A stretch of 64,000 bases of DNA, from NCBI GenBank assembly GCA_030770425.1, contig JASJFT010000096.1, positions 96,527 through 160,526 on the forward strand, written 5' to 3'. Made by a program: the position numbers and the translations under genes. This DNA comes from Darksidea phi. Taxonomy: Eukaryota; Ascomycota; Dothideomycetes; Pleosporales; Lentitheciaceae. A model generated the notes under the pieces. The model was not told where the DNA came from, searched no databases, and was given only the letters and a program-made list of their open reading frames with translations. Below, in pieces: positions 1-10,300 of the stretch; positions within the stretch are counted from its first letter, which is position 1; each line of letters starts with the position of its first letter.

Positions 1-2653
1 TGAGCTGCCCATCCAGGGTGACAACTCGCCACCTCTTCGCGCCGTATGCGATTCGGTTAGCGTGGTGAAGATCATTTGCCACAAGTGTGTGCTGCAAGAC
101 GCTGAAGAATGCTGGTCTGAATCTGTCGTGCTTTGGTTTGACAAGATCGAAGAGTCGTGGAACATTCTCTGGAGTGTCAATCTCGCTAAGATCTCGTTGC
201 GGAAGACGATCAAGGAGGATGAAGTTGGCTCGGCCAAGGTTGTTCTTACGGAGGTAGTCGATGCACTGCTGACCGACCTCGACGGAGTCTACAACCAGAT
301 TGTCCAGCTGAGGACATGCAGTCGAGATCGCAACGTCGTATTTCTGGTCGATTGCACCTAGGTTACCCAAGCGACCATGGAAACCGCTGATACGACCAGA
401 CTCCTTCAAGCGCATCAATCCCGTGAGAACATTACCTTGTGTCTGGGTTGCCGAGAGGCTTGCGCGAGCTTCGTCAGCTTTCTGTCTGGCTCCAGATAGC
501 TTCGCCCGGAGAGCAGGTTCCTTCTGTGCAACATTGTCGAGCTGCGATTGGACCTTTTGCGCTTCCTTCTCCACTCGCTTCTTCTCGGCCTTCGTCAGCT
601 CGAGTTCAGCAGCCTTGTTCTCTTTTGCTTCTTCAAATCCGGCGATCTTAGCCTCAACCTCAGCAATGCTCTTGGCGCCAGCATTCTCCCTCTCGCGCAG
701 AATATCAAGCTCACTCTGCGCGACAGCGATGGCAGATTGCTTATCGTTGATCTTAGCACTCCAAGGCTCCAAGGACTTTTGCTTAGCGGCGATCTCGTCG
801 GACAGTCCCTGAGTTTTCCCTGCCAAGCTGGCGCGTACTGCCTCAAGCTCCTTCTCCTCGACCTTCATACTCTTCTCCAGATCTTCGATTTCGTCTGCGC
901 AGCGCTCAACATCGGCCGCATACTGTTTCGCGAGGGTGTCCGACTCGGAGATGCCGTATTTACTGGCCTCTTTGGTTTTTTCGAGCTTCTTCTGCTTACC
1001 AGCCAGAAACTTCTTTTTCTCTTCAAACTTGACGGTCTCCTTATCGATCTTAGCCACGTCTTTCTGAAGCTCTTGCGCCTGCTTCTCGAGCTTTTCACAT
1101 TCTTTTGCGCCCTTCTTGTATTGCTTGTCAAGCTGCTTAATGCCTTCTTCGTTGCCCTGGTGTTTCTGCAGCTCTTCGTCTAGCTGGGCTTGCATCTGGG
1201 TGACTGACTCCTGTGCGACCTGAATGTGATCGTCAAATTCGGATATGTAGATCTGATACAGGGTGGCTCGCTTGGTAGCGAGCTCATTTTCGTCCCGAAT
1301 GTAAGCCAGAGCCTTGTTCTTCTTGTCTTCCAGCCCGCTCTTCTCCTTCTCGACGTGTTGCACTCGATTATTCTTTTCCATACACACCTCGTTCAGCGTC
1401 TCAGTCTCGGCGGCGGATTCTTCGATTGGTGTTTTGTATTTAGACGTACCAATGATATCTTCCAGATACTCGAGAAGACCATCGTCATGTTCGTTGGCGG
1501 CTTTTGGCTTCATCTGTGCGATAGATTCAACCTCGCCCTGTAAGATCAAGAAACGTTTGTGATCCAAGTCTACGCCGCGGTCTTTGAGAAGAGTCGTAAC
1601 TACGGTGAATGTTGACTCCTTGTTGTTGATGTAATATTTGCTCGAATTGTTCTTGAAAGCCCTTCGCGAAATGACTAATTGCGAGTCTGGAACAACCTCT
1701 GCACCCCCACCAGGGAGGTCTTTGACTTCTTGGAAATGCACTTCAACCTCACAATATTCCAGATCTGGGAAAGCCGCCGAATTGTGGATGAGGGCTGAGA
1801 TCTTGCCCTGTCGCATTTTGCTTGCGCGGAAACCGAACACAAACAAGAGCGAATCGATGACGTTTGATTTGCCCGAGCCGTTCGGACCCACGACTGAGGA
1901 GAAGGACACATGGAACGGGCCCACTTCCTGTCGGCCTGCATAACTTTTGAAATTCGTCAAGACAAGCCAAGTGATGACGGTGCGCTGCTTCGGCACCTCA
2001 GGCTCCTGCGACAAGGCAATGCCAGCGGCCCGTTTCCGCACCACGATATCCATTGGTCTTTCCATTGCTGTGGCGTGTACATTGATCTTCTCGACGACTT
2101 GTGGCTGTGGTAAAGGTTCGGTGTTGAGGCCGGGCGTGAGGGTCTGCTCATTTATGGCACTCTCGGTGATGTCGGCGAGGGGTGTGCCTGGCACATTGAG
2201 GGGTGTGCCTGGCACATTTGGGGGCTCGGGTTCTGGCGATTGCGAGGGTTCGGGGGTGAGTAAGTGAGAATCTTCGTCTGCGGGTCCCGCAGCAACTGAG
2301 ACACGAGAAATCCGAGTGGACTTTCCGCTCGTACGCTTCTTGGGGGACTTCTTTATGGGTGACAGAGGTCCCGAGCTTTCTTGGGCGGGTGTAAACAACT
2401 GGGTTGGCTCGATGGACTCGTTTACGCGCGTGCGCCGCCTTGTCGTAGTCTTTGGAGTCGAGAGTTCTTCTGTCGCCTTTTTCGGCCGACCTCTCGTTCT
2501 TTTCTGTGGCGCTGGTGCTGGGGTAAAGTCTTCCTCGTCTTCTTGCTTGACTTGCGGCGCTTGATTCTCCTCCTCCTCGGAATCGTCGATGACGGGAGCT
2601 TTACGGCGCGTCGCGGCCGCGCGCATCGACTTCCGGGGCGATGGCGAAGACAT
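1..2653 (-). CDS. SMC4: Condensin subunit SMC4 (partial, 5' part)
   Basis: The product is the SMC4 ATPase of condensin, which pairs with SMC2 to compact mitotic chromosomes in the nucleus. About 884 residues are visible with no intron, starting at the ATG at 2653; the frame leaves the window at base 1, so roughly the last third of a normal SMC4 (about 1400 aa) is missing. In order: a basic, acidic and Ser/Pro-rich disordered N-terminus (residues 1-220); the ATPase head with a GPNGSGKSN Walker A near residue 256, followed by the SMC4-like segments DSLLFVFGFRASKMRQGK and FLILQGEVESIAQMKPK; a long coiled coil (about 410-730); and the hinge (about 730-884) with GFHGRLGNLGAI. The N-terminal tail carries a tandem NVPGTPL duplication with TP sites that could be mitotic kinase targets (inference). 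Family identity is firm; the C-terminal head is not in view. Confidence 0.95.
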   Translation of the reverse strand, partial: MSSPSPRKSMRAAATRRKAPVIDDSEEEENQAPQVKQEDEEDFTPAPAPQKRTRGRPKKATEELSTPKTTTRRRTRVNESIEPTQLFTPAQESSGPLSPIKKSPKKRTSGKSTRISRVSVAAGPADEDSHLLTPEPSQSPEPEPPNVPGTPLNVPGTPLADITESAINEQTLTPGLNTEPLPQPQVVEKINVHATAMERPMDIVVRKRAAGIALSQEPEVPKQRTVITWLVLTNFKSYAGRQEVGPFHVSFSSVVGPNGSGKSNVIDSLLFVFGFRASKMRQGKISALIHNSAAFPDLEYCEVEVHFQEVKDLPGGGAEVVPDSQLVISRRAFKNNSSKYYINNKESTFTVVTTLLKDRGVDLDHKRFLILQGEVESIAQMKPKAANEHDDGLLEYLEDIIGTSKYKTPIEESAAETETLNEVCMEKNNRVQHVEKEKSGLEDKKNKALAYIRDENELATKRATLYQIYISEFDDHIQVAQESVTQMQAQLDEELQKHQGNEEGIKQLDKQYKKGAKECEKLEKQAQELQKDVAKIDKETVKFEEKKKFLAGKQKKLEKTKEASKYGISESDTLAKQYAADVERCADEIEDLEKSMKVEEKELEAVRASLAGKTQGLSDEIAAKQKSLEPWSAKINDKQSAIAVAQSELDILRERENAGAKSIAEVEAKIAGFEEAKENKAAELELTKAEKKRVEKEAQKVQSQLDNVAQKEPALRAKLSGARQKADEARASLSATQTQGNVLTGLMRLKESGRISGFHGRLGNLGAIDQKYDVAISTACPQLDNLVVDSVEVGQQCIDYLRKNNLGRANFILLDRLPQRDLSEIDTPENVPRLFDLVKPKHDRFRPAFFSVLQHTLVANDLHHANRIAYGAKRWRVVTLDGQL

Positions 2654-3910
2654 GTTTACTGCTGCTGTGCCGGGAGATTGGAGGGGCGGGTGTCCTTTGT
2701 CATTCTGTATGTTCCCGACTTGTGTGCGACGATGTTGGTAAACATGCGCACGGACCGCTGATGCGCCAATCACGCTAAACACGTGCAAGTCTCTCGCGCC
2801 GCCGTCGCGCTCAGTAATGAGATTGCAGCAGTCAACGATAAGATGACAAAAACGATAGGACGACAGCTTCAACCATCGGCTCAAACGCTAAACTACTCGA
2901 TGGCAGCTCGGTGAGGACGCACTCGTAAGTTCGTCTAACAACAGCGACGAACATAATACGTCCGGTTACCTGTCCACCCGAGGCACAACGTCCTACCGAA
3001 ATAGCCACGGCAGTATGGGTTGCCTTTAACGATGAGCAGGAGGCGCAAGCCAAAAGTCGAGCCGTGAGTGTAGCTGTACCCTCGGACGCACTCATACGGT
3101 GTACTCATTCCCGGTGGTTCGACGGATGACGCTTGTTTTCAGCCAACGACCGCTCTTTGGGATGTGTACAATAGTAGGTTGTCCGCTAAGTTCTGGCGAT
3201 GGATGGTGGAGGATGACACAAAAGCAGGATAGCTGAGAGTCAGAGTCTCAATTATCAGCCGAGCGGGGGTCATAAGAAGAACGGGTGGAGCTCGGGAAGA
3301 TACCGAATGGTAAAAGGTGGCATACAAGCAGCGATGAGGTGGCATGGGGATGATGGTAAGGCTTGGATAAGATACACTTCGGTCGCTGTGTAGCGTCTGC
3401 CTGCAGGCTATTAGTTGCAGCATATGCCGCATGGTAGAACAGTATATAGTGTCTTCCAACGAGCCAATTCAGCATCGGATATGGTCTTACATGTAAGTCT
3501 AAATTTCATCTTAGCTCTGTCAACACAATGTATAAACTATTTTAACGCACCGATATCTGTATAAGACAGAGTACAACATGCTGGTTGGATGTGAGTTTTC
3601 GCCGTTTGGCTCTGTAGATGACATTTCGTCCCAACAGAGTCTAAACTATGTAAAGAAGGCTTTTGTGACATAAAAGAGCTGAATAGTTTTCTAATACCAT
3701 TTAGTTATACCCTCAACCTTTTGCTTGCAGAGGAGGGGTATTGCCCGGCTCCATCTCCGGAACTCCCTGACGTCAACCAAGAACAGCTCACAATTTCAGA
3801 AAATGCAACCCTGTATGTACCCAGCCAGAAGTCTTAAATTGAAAAAAAAAGGAAGGTTTACAATATCCATAACAATCTGGTCAAACAATCTCCTCAACTG
3901 ATTAGCGACA
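2654..3910. other. Intergenic, upstream of SMC4
   Basis: This 1.25-kb stretch lies between the SMC4 start on the minus strand and the broken GST on the plus strand. Only short open frames without recognisable motifs are seen. It should contain the SMC4 promoter. A short A-rich run lies at about 3840-3850. I see no RNA gene or repeat. Confidence 0.5.
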
Positions 3911-4638
3911 ATGGTCCTCACACTCCACCATCTCAGCATCTCGCAAAGCGAACGCATGTTTGGTTTGTCGAAGAATTGGGTATTAAGTACAAACTCCTCA
4001 AGCAGGTTCGCGATCCAGTTCTAGCGCCAGAGTCTCTAAAATCTGTAGCCGGCAACGAAACGGGCAAAGCGCCCTTCCTCGAAGACCCAGATGCCGGCAT
4101 CACGCTCTCAGAATCCGGCGCAATTTGCGAGTACATAATGGCCACATAGGCCGAAAACGATGATGGCAGGACACCCAATAAGAAGTTCCCGATAACGGGT
4201 ATGTATGTCGATTACATCTACTAGTTTCACTACGCAAACGCTGGGATGCAGCCCGCCATGCTCGCCGCCATGTTCCTTGAACCCTCTTCCCTTCCAGAAA
4301 ATGACTTAGCGAGAGTGTGGGCGAACCAACGACTCCACGGAGCTCTCAAGCACGTCGATGAGCGTCTAAAAGACAACAAGTGGCTCCCGGACGATGATTT
4401 CACGGCTGCAGATGTCTCGATTGTGTTTTCGCTTACGCAGCGCTACTACTGGCCGTTGGTGGGCTACGAGAAGTACCCAAATATTGTAAGATATCTGGGA
4501 GATGTGGAAAATAGGGAGGCGTATAAGGCGGCGATGGAGAAGGTGGATCCGGAGATGAAACTTTTGCTGGAGACTGAGGCGCCAAAGATGATACTCGTTG
4601 CAGCAGGCGGCGTAGGGAACGATTTTTGGAAAAAGTGA
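3911..4638 (+). pseudogene. Glutathione S-transferase, disrupted
   Basis: The stretch reads as a fungal GST (N-terminal thioredoxin fold, C-terminal helical domain) but is broken three times. It starts MVLTLHHLSISQSER at 3911. One base is then missing near 3955, after which the next frame continues the family motif VWFVEELGIKYKLL and later NETGKAPFLEDP and LSESGAICEYI. In that same frame a TAG stands at 4147-4149, and a second TAG at 4222-4224 falls where the family usually has the Trp of the DYxYWFHYAN motif. The C-terminal part (MQPAMLAAMFLEP to FWKK) is open to the TGA at 4638. A TGG-to-TAG change fits repeat-induced point mutation (C to T at CpA on the other strand), but that is inference. 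A 26-nt intron across the second stop would be too short. A sequencing error could explain one lesion, hardly three. Confidence 0.85.
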
Positions 4639-4871
4639 ATATGGGACGAGAAAGATGGAAGAGACTTTCATGGGTGCTTTTTCGACAATGAGTTTGGGAA
4701 TGTGAGCTCCTCTGCACTCATGCACGTCATAGTGTTCATCGTGTGATTGTTTTGCATTCCTGCTTCAACACTCAGCCTGATGCACTTCACAAGCCCAACG
4801 GTAGACGACTACATCAATCCAGTTCTCAGTCTCTCACTCTGCGGTACTACATTATTTCATCCGAGATAGAC

Positions 4872-5328
4872 ATGTCTCTCTCTCCTCAACGCTTCAAACT
4901 AGTCTTCTACGTCCCTCTCACTGCTCTCAATGCCTGCAAGACCGCCATCTTCGCCGCCGGCGCAGGCCGTTACCCTGGCCCGGGTGGTTATACAGAATGC
5001 GCGTTTGTGAGTAAGGGGATGGGGCAGTTTAGGCCCGGGGACTCGGCGAATCCGCATGTACTTGTACCCTTCATCCCTTCATGTGAAGGGCAGGTGTGCT
5101 AATGGAGTGATAGATTGGAAGCGTCGGCGAATTGGAGTATGTGGAGGAGGCGAAGGTGGAGACAATCTGTATAGGAAGGGATGTTGCTGTAAAGGCTGTT
5201 GAGGCGCTAAAGAAGTAAGTCTTTGCCTATTATAGGCCGATCGGGGGCGGAAGGGAAAGGCTGACCAATGCAGGGCTCATCCGTATGAGGAGGCGGCATA
5301 TGAAGTGTACAAGATGGAGGATATGTGA
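4872..5328 (+). CDS. Small NIF3-like / PII-fold protein
   Basis: Three exons, 4872-5057, 5114-5214 and 5274-5328, encode 113 aa. Introns use GTACTT...TAG (56 nt, branch-like GCTAATG) and GTAAGT...CAG (59 nt). The protein shows the pattern of the PII-like domain found in NIF3/YqfO-type proteins: ACKTAIFAAGAGRYPG, GGYTECAF, a GQFRPG segment, NPHIGSVGELE and the closing HPYEEAAYEVY. The function of these short stand-alone eukaryotic versions is not established; a metal- or small-molecule-binding role is inferred from the fold. The family is usually about 100-115 aa, so this is full length. It sits just downstream of the broken GST and convergent with the decarboxylase. Confidence 0.85.
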
Positions 5329-5429
5329 GCGAAACGATGTCATGACGGACTGGATTTTATCCAAATTCAATACGTACTCATGGGAAGCGTGGCGCATATA
5401 GAGTGCGAATATATGCCAACTTCGAATAT

Positions 5430-7175
5430 TTACTTCGCAACAATATTGTTCAAGACTTCCTTTATGATGGGTAAATCTCGGTTTACATCGGTCTGCCAAT
5501 TCGAGACTGCGAATCGACATCCCGGCTTGCCACCCCATGATGTTCCTGATACGTAGAACTTCCTGGTAGCCTTGATGCTAGCGACAAGATTATTGTTTAT
5601 TTCCTCATCTTTAGCCCGGAAGAGGACTATAATGTATATCCTATTCAGGATCTCGTCTTTCGAACCATCAGATTGCGGTAGTAGTTGGTAGTCGTCATGG
5701 TCCAGGATGAAATCCGCGATGCCTCGAGAGAGCTCGATTTGCCGTTCTAGCATGTCACAGTACCCGTCCTGGCCATAGGCGGTCAAGCTCGCGTACACTG
5801 GTAGTGCCCGGAAACGTCGAGAATTTTCTAGGCCGGAATTTAGAGGCGACATGATGGTATCGATAGCAGGGCCGCTGTTGAGATAGGCAGCGTTCGGATT
5901 CTGAAATACGCGCGATGCTAGCTCGCGGTGGCGGGAGAAGAAGAAACCGCAGTCGTATGGCACGTTGAGGAGCTTGTGGCCGTCGCCGGTAATGGAGTCG
6001 GCAAGCTCGAGGCCGGCACAGGCGGCAATGATAGAGTTGTAGGTGGGCGAGGTGAGAACACGACCTAGGATGCCAAATGCACCGTCGACGTGGATCCAGG
6101 CACCATACATGTCGCATAGCTTGCGTATCTCTTGCATATCTTCTGGCCCAGCAGTCGCGAAGAGGCCAGTGTTAACTTCGGATGCAGAAATGGCGACAAT
6201 CGATGCGGTTCCAGGCGGCTCCAATAGCTTCTTTAGCTGTGGGATGTCGAATCTGTGTGGAGCATCTGCCAGCCCGACGGAGTATACTGCGGCGCGTCCT
6301 AGACCAAGGATACTCGCGGCCTTAATGAGAGACGAATGAGGTACAGTAGTAAGGATCTGTATCTTGTCGATGCCTGAGCGATGCATGGCCTGTACAATAC
6401 CCAACTCACCCACACTATTCGTGGCATCACTCCTGTGTGCAGACGCCTCAGCGAGTATATACTCCCTACCGCACGCAAGGCCTAGTATGTTACTCGCTGT
6501 AGCTCCTGTGGTGAAAACGCGATGGGGCCATTGCGTGGGATCGAGTTTCAACAATTGGGCGAGCAGTGAGAGCGCTGCGTCTTCCAAGTTTGTGGCAACA
6601 GATTCGTTTGGCAAATGGACTCCTACATTTTGGTCGTAGGCTGTGACGAGATTATCGGCTAGTGACGCCGCTGGCGTGCTGCCGCCAGTCACAAAACCGT
6701 AGTAGTTTGGCGAGCGTGAGGATGCATTGAGGCCGGGTGCTATGTCTTCTTGAAGGTGCCGGATTGTTTCTTTGAGGCCAAGACCGGATGTGGGGAGATG
6801 TTGGTGAAGTTTTTGGCGTGCATGAGTCAGCGATTGTTCAGATGGTAGGACATCTTCAGGCGCTGAGACGCATCCAGTCAGCATGGTTCGGTCCCAAGAT
6901 CCTTCGTTCCTAATCTCGAGAATATTATAATGCATATAGGAAATGTAGCTCCCTTTCGTATACTATCATGCTGCAGATGAGGAACTGTCCCGCTCATACG
7001 TACGTGGACCGGTATGAAGCTCCGCGATCGCTGCAGCGAGCTCTTTTACTGTATCTGAATCCGAATGCATCTGGGCAGCCTGGGAAATGAGTGGAAGAAT
7101 GCACTGTCCGAAGGATTCCGGATTTTGATATGCATCCGGGCGGGAGTCACGTGCTCGCGTGTGTTTAGTAAGCAT
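5430..7175 (-). CDS. PLP-dependent (group II) decarboxylase
   Basis: Two exons (7175-7004 and 6862-5430) separated by a 141-nt GTACGT...CAG intron give 534 aa. The protein belongs to the group II pyridoxal-phosphate amino-acid decarboxylases (aromatic-amino-acid/glutamate decarboxylase fold). Visible hallmarks are [19 protein letters not shown] early on, [11 protein letters not shown] for the cofactor phosphate, HVDGAFG near residue 315 (Asp for the pyridine nitrogen) and [13 protein letters not shown] with the Schiff-base Lys near residue 354. The substrate cannot be read from sequence; a cytosolic amine- or amino-acid-processing role is expected. The start is uncertain: in-frame ATGs lie at 7283 and about 7214 as well as 7175, and all fall close to the divergent RecQ gene. 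I chose 7175 because it limits overlap with that gene's 5' end. Confidence 0.85.
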
Positions 7176-7323
7176 GGAGAGCGCGATCGAGAAACGCGAC
7201 TTCCACAACATCCCATCCGGAACCCCCCACGTCGCCACCACGACACCCGCAAACCTACCACCGAATGCTGGTATACGCGCCAAATACCGATGCGGACCTC
7301 AATTCGGATACAGCAACGCTGTA

Positions 7324-10300
7324 ATGCCTCCTAAGAACAATCTTTCTGAACAGATTAAGTGGTTGTTACATGAAAAGCCATTCGTTCCGTCCGCCACTGC
7401 TGTTGTTGCCTACGACCCTAACGCCCCTACAAGCTCGGCGACTGTTTCGCAGCCCTCGTCATTCCAGGTCGATCCTGCGCGGAACGATGCACCCGAGCCT
7501 ACAACCATACCAACTATTGTTTCCCCGAGACCGCCCCCCACCCTAACAGCGACGCACACGGTCGACACACATAAGACGTCGCCAGAACAGGAAGGAGTAT
7601 TTGATATGGCCAGGTTGCGAGCAACGCCTGGAAGCGGAAGGCCGAGGCTCGTTATAGCCGGCGTTTCATCAAACGATGCGCCTCCTACATCCTTGAGAGA
7701 ACGAGCTACCGAAAGTTCGACGAGGCGAGATTTGGGCAACCGCATCACGCCATTGACGAAAAGGGGGGAGCATGCTCAGATGCGGGACATTGAAGCGATA
7801 GACCTCACGGGTGACACCAATGAACAGGCCTCTCCAAGTGCCAGTCGGTTTAGCAAAAGTAAGAAGAGGAAAAGCGATGAGTTTGAAGAAGATCTGAGGC
7901 AGGGGAAGTCACCGCGGCCAGTTCGATCGAAAGCAATCCCTAGCTCTAACAATGTCCGCGAGGTCTTCCCGCAAATTGATGAAATAGTCAGTGTCCCTGA
8001 AAGTCCACCGCCACCCTATTCCATCACTGTTCAGAATCCCAAAGTAGTACAGGTCAACCAATCTCCACAGAAAAACTTCTACGATGAAGATTGTGCCTTC
8101 CGCTTGCCATCCGACAATGAGGAGCAGATGATGGCAGATTTGGCACCTGATTCAAGCCCAAGTACCCGGAAACGCAAATCGCTGAGTCGAGTATCGTCAG
8201 AGTCTTCCGCACCTGTGCGAAAGTTGGGGAAGCAAGCCCGGAGGAATTCGCCAACGAAAGGTCATCAGGACGTAAATGTGGATGGACGCATCAAACCTAA
8301 CACTTTACGGACTCCCTCTAAGCGAAGAGTCTGTGATGCCGTTATGGATTCGGAAGATGAGGAGTTCGATGGTTTCGATGACTTCGAAATCGCCGCGGTG
8401 CCTACTTCCAACGCCACACAACCGGCCCCTACCACGTCAGAAAGGCCCCCGATGAAAATGCCGAACCAGGGTTCCGCCAACCATGGACTGTCGCAAATAC
8501 AGTTACCAATCCGATCACCATCACAGCCGACTAGGTACCATAGCATCCCACAAGTAGCAGAAGAGTCTTTGGCTCTGTCTTGCAAACCCCAGTCGCCTCG
8601 GAAACCCCGCGCATCACCGGAGCATGTGCAACCAGCCCCAGCTTCGACTCTGACCAAGTGTCGACCGGTTCCATCTCCTCCTGACTTGTCAAAAGAGAAG
8701 AAAGATATCATTCGCAAAGCTGTGGAAACATTCCTGGACTCGGAAGGGTTTCGCTTGAAGACATATTTGGACGCTGCTAATTCGAGCTGGGTCAATGCGA
8801 AGAATGCATTCTTGAAGCATCTGGAGTCTGGCTCTTCTACACAGTCAGCCGCCACAAACGAAGTAGGACGCGCGCGTGCGGTAAAAGATGCCTTAGAGCA
8901 GCTCCTAACACTCAAGGCGAAATACGATGAACTGAATGCAAAACGACAAGAGCTGAGGATGAAGATAGACGATGATCTCGACAATGGGGCATACAATGCC
9001 GGCGATGGTGAAGCCTTGAACGCTATCTTCAAATCCCTCGAGGAAGCCCAGGTCCAAATTTATTTTCTGCTCGGGGCTGCAGGGATGAACAAGTACATGC
9101 ATTCTTCGGTAGATGGGAACACCAACGGAGACGCTACCGGAATCGTTGTTGAGTCGACACAGGCAAATCCCGTGTCAAATCAGTCTAAGCAACTCGAGGT
9201 GCCAGGTTCCAGCCATGTCCCGCAAACCCAATTCGTCAAGCAAACACAGATGTGTGTGCAGCAAGTATGGACACCATCGCGACGAATTCGTTTTGCTGAA
9301 GAGAGTACTGTGGCATCTTCGGTCTCACGGCTGAACCTGAGCACACAGGAACACTCTGATGCTGCTGACATAACAAGGCCCTCGATAGAAATCAGATCAC
9401 ATCGGATACCTGAGACACCACATCGTCATCAACCTTCAGTTCCGCGGCCGCAAGCGCACGCTGCTAGCGAATACAACGTATCTCAATCATTTCATACGCC
9501 AGCCGAGGATTTCGGTAATGGTTTTGACGATGACGATCTCGATCTTTTCAGCGACACCATGGGAGCACCGCCTGAACCTGTCGAGATTAACGAGGCAGAC
9601 TTCCACGATGGAGACGATTTCTGCGATGATGACGATGATGCGGCCTTTCACGAGATCAGCAACATCGAGAACAGGCCGCCTGGTGGTGCATTTGACTGGA
9701 AAGGAGACAAGGTGGCTAGCCGAAGCGCCCAACCATCCCGCGAGGTCTTGCAGCAAACTTCGACAAACCGGCCTCAACAGAGGGATGTTCCGCCTTCACC
9801 CAAGAAACCACAGTTGAACAATCCGGGTATGAATTTACCATGGTCACGGGATGTCAAAGATGCATTGCTGTATAAGTTCGGATTACGGGGCTTTCGTCCA
9901 GGACAATTAGACGCCATCAATGCGACCCTAGGTGGAGAGCACTGCTTCGTGCTCATGCCAACTGGCGGTGGCAAGTCTCTATGCTACCAGCTTCCCTCTG
10001 TTATCAACTCTGGGAAGACGCGAGGTGTGACCATCGTGGTGTCGCCACTCCTGAGTTTAATGGAAGATCAGGTCGCAGCCTGTAAAGATCGGTTCAATAT
10101 GCAAGCTTTCTTGATTAATGGAGAATCTACCTCAGCGGAGAAAAGCTGCATCATGGAAGGATTGAAGGAGCGTGACCCTGAGATGTTCATACAGGTGCTC
10201 TACGTCACGCCGGAGATGTTGAGCAAAAATCAAAGGATGATCGCTGCTTTCGAGCAACTGCACCGACGCAAACGCCTCGCACGGATAGTTATTGACGAAG

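Noticed and set aside
548..1183. A 211-codon Leu-rich frame on the plus strand at the SMC4 locus
   Set aside because: It is the antisense of the SMC4 coiled coil; Leu/Phe-rich shadow of Glu/Lys codons.
4201..4226. A 26-nt intron (GTATGT...CTAG) that would remove the second stop in the GST
   Set aside because: It is far below the minimum fungal intron length, and it would delete a conserved family motif (VDYIY).
6850..6935. Decarboxylase start at the ATG at 6935
   Set aside because: It lies inside the intron; the upstream exon with the family-like [20 protein letters not shown] segment joins in frame.
8265..9032. A 255-codon minus-strand frame inside RecQ
   Set aside because: It lies opposite the long RecQ exon and shows no motif.
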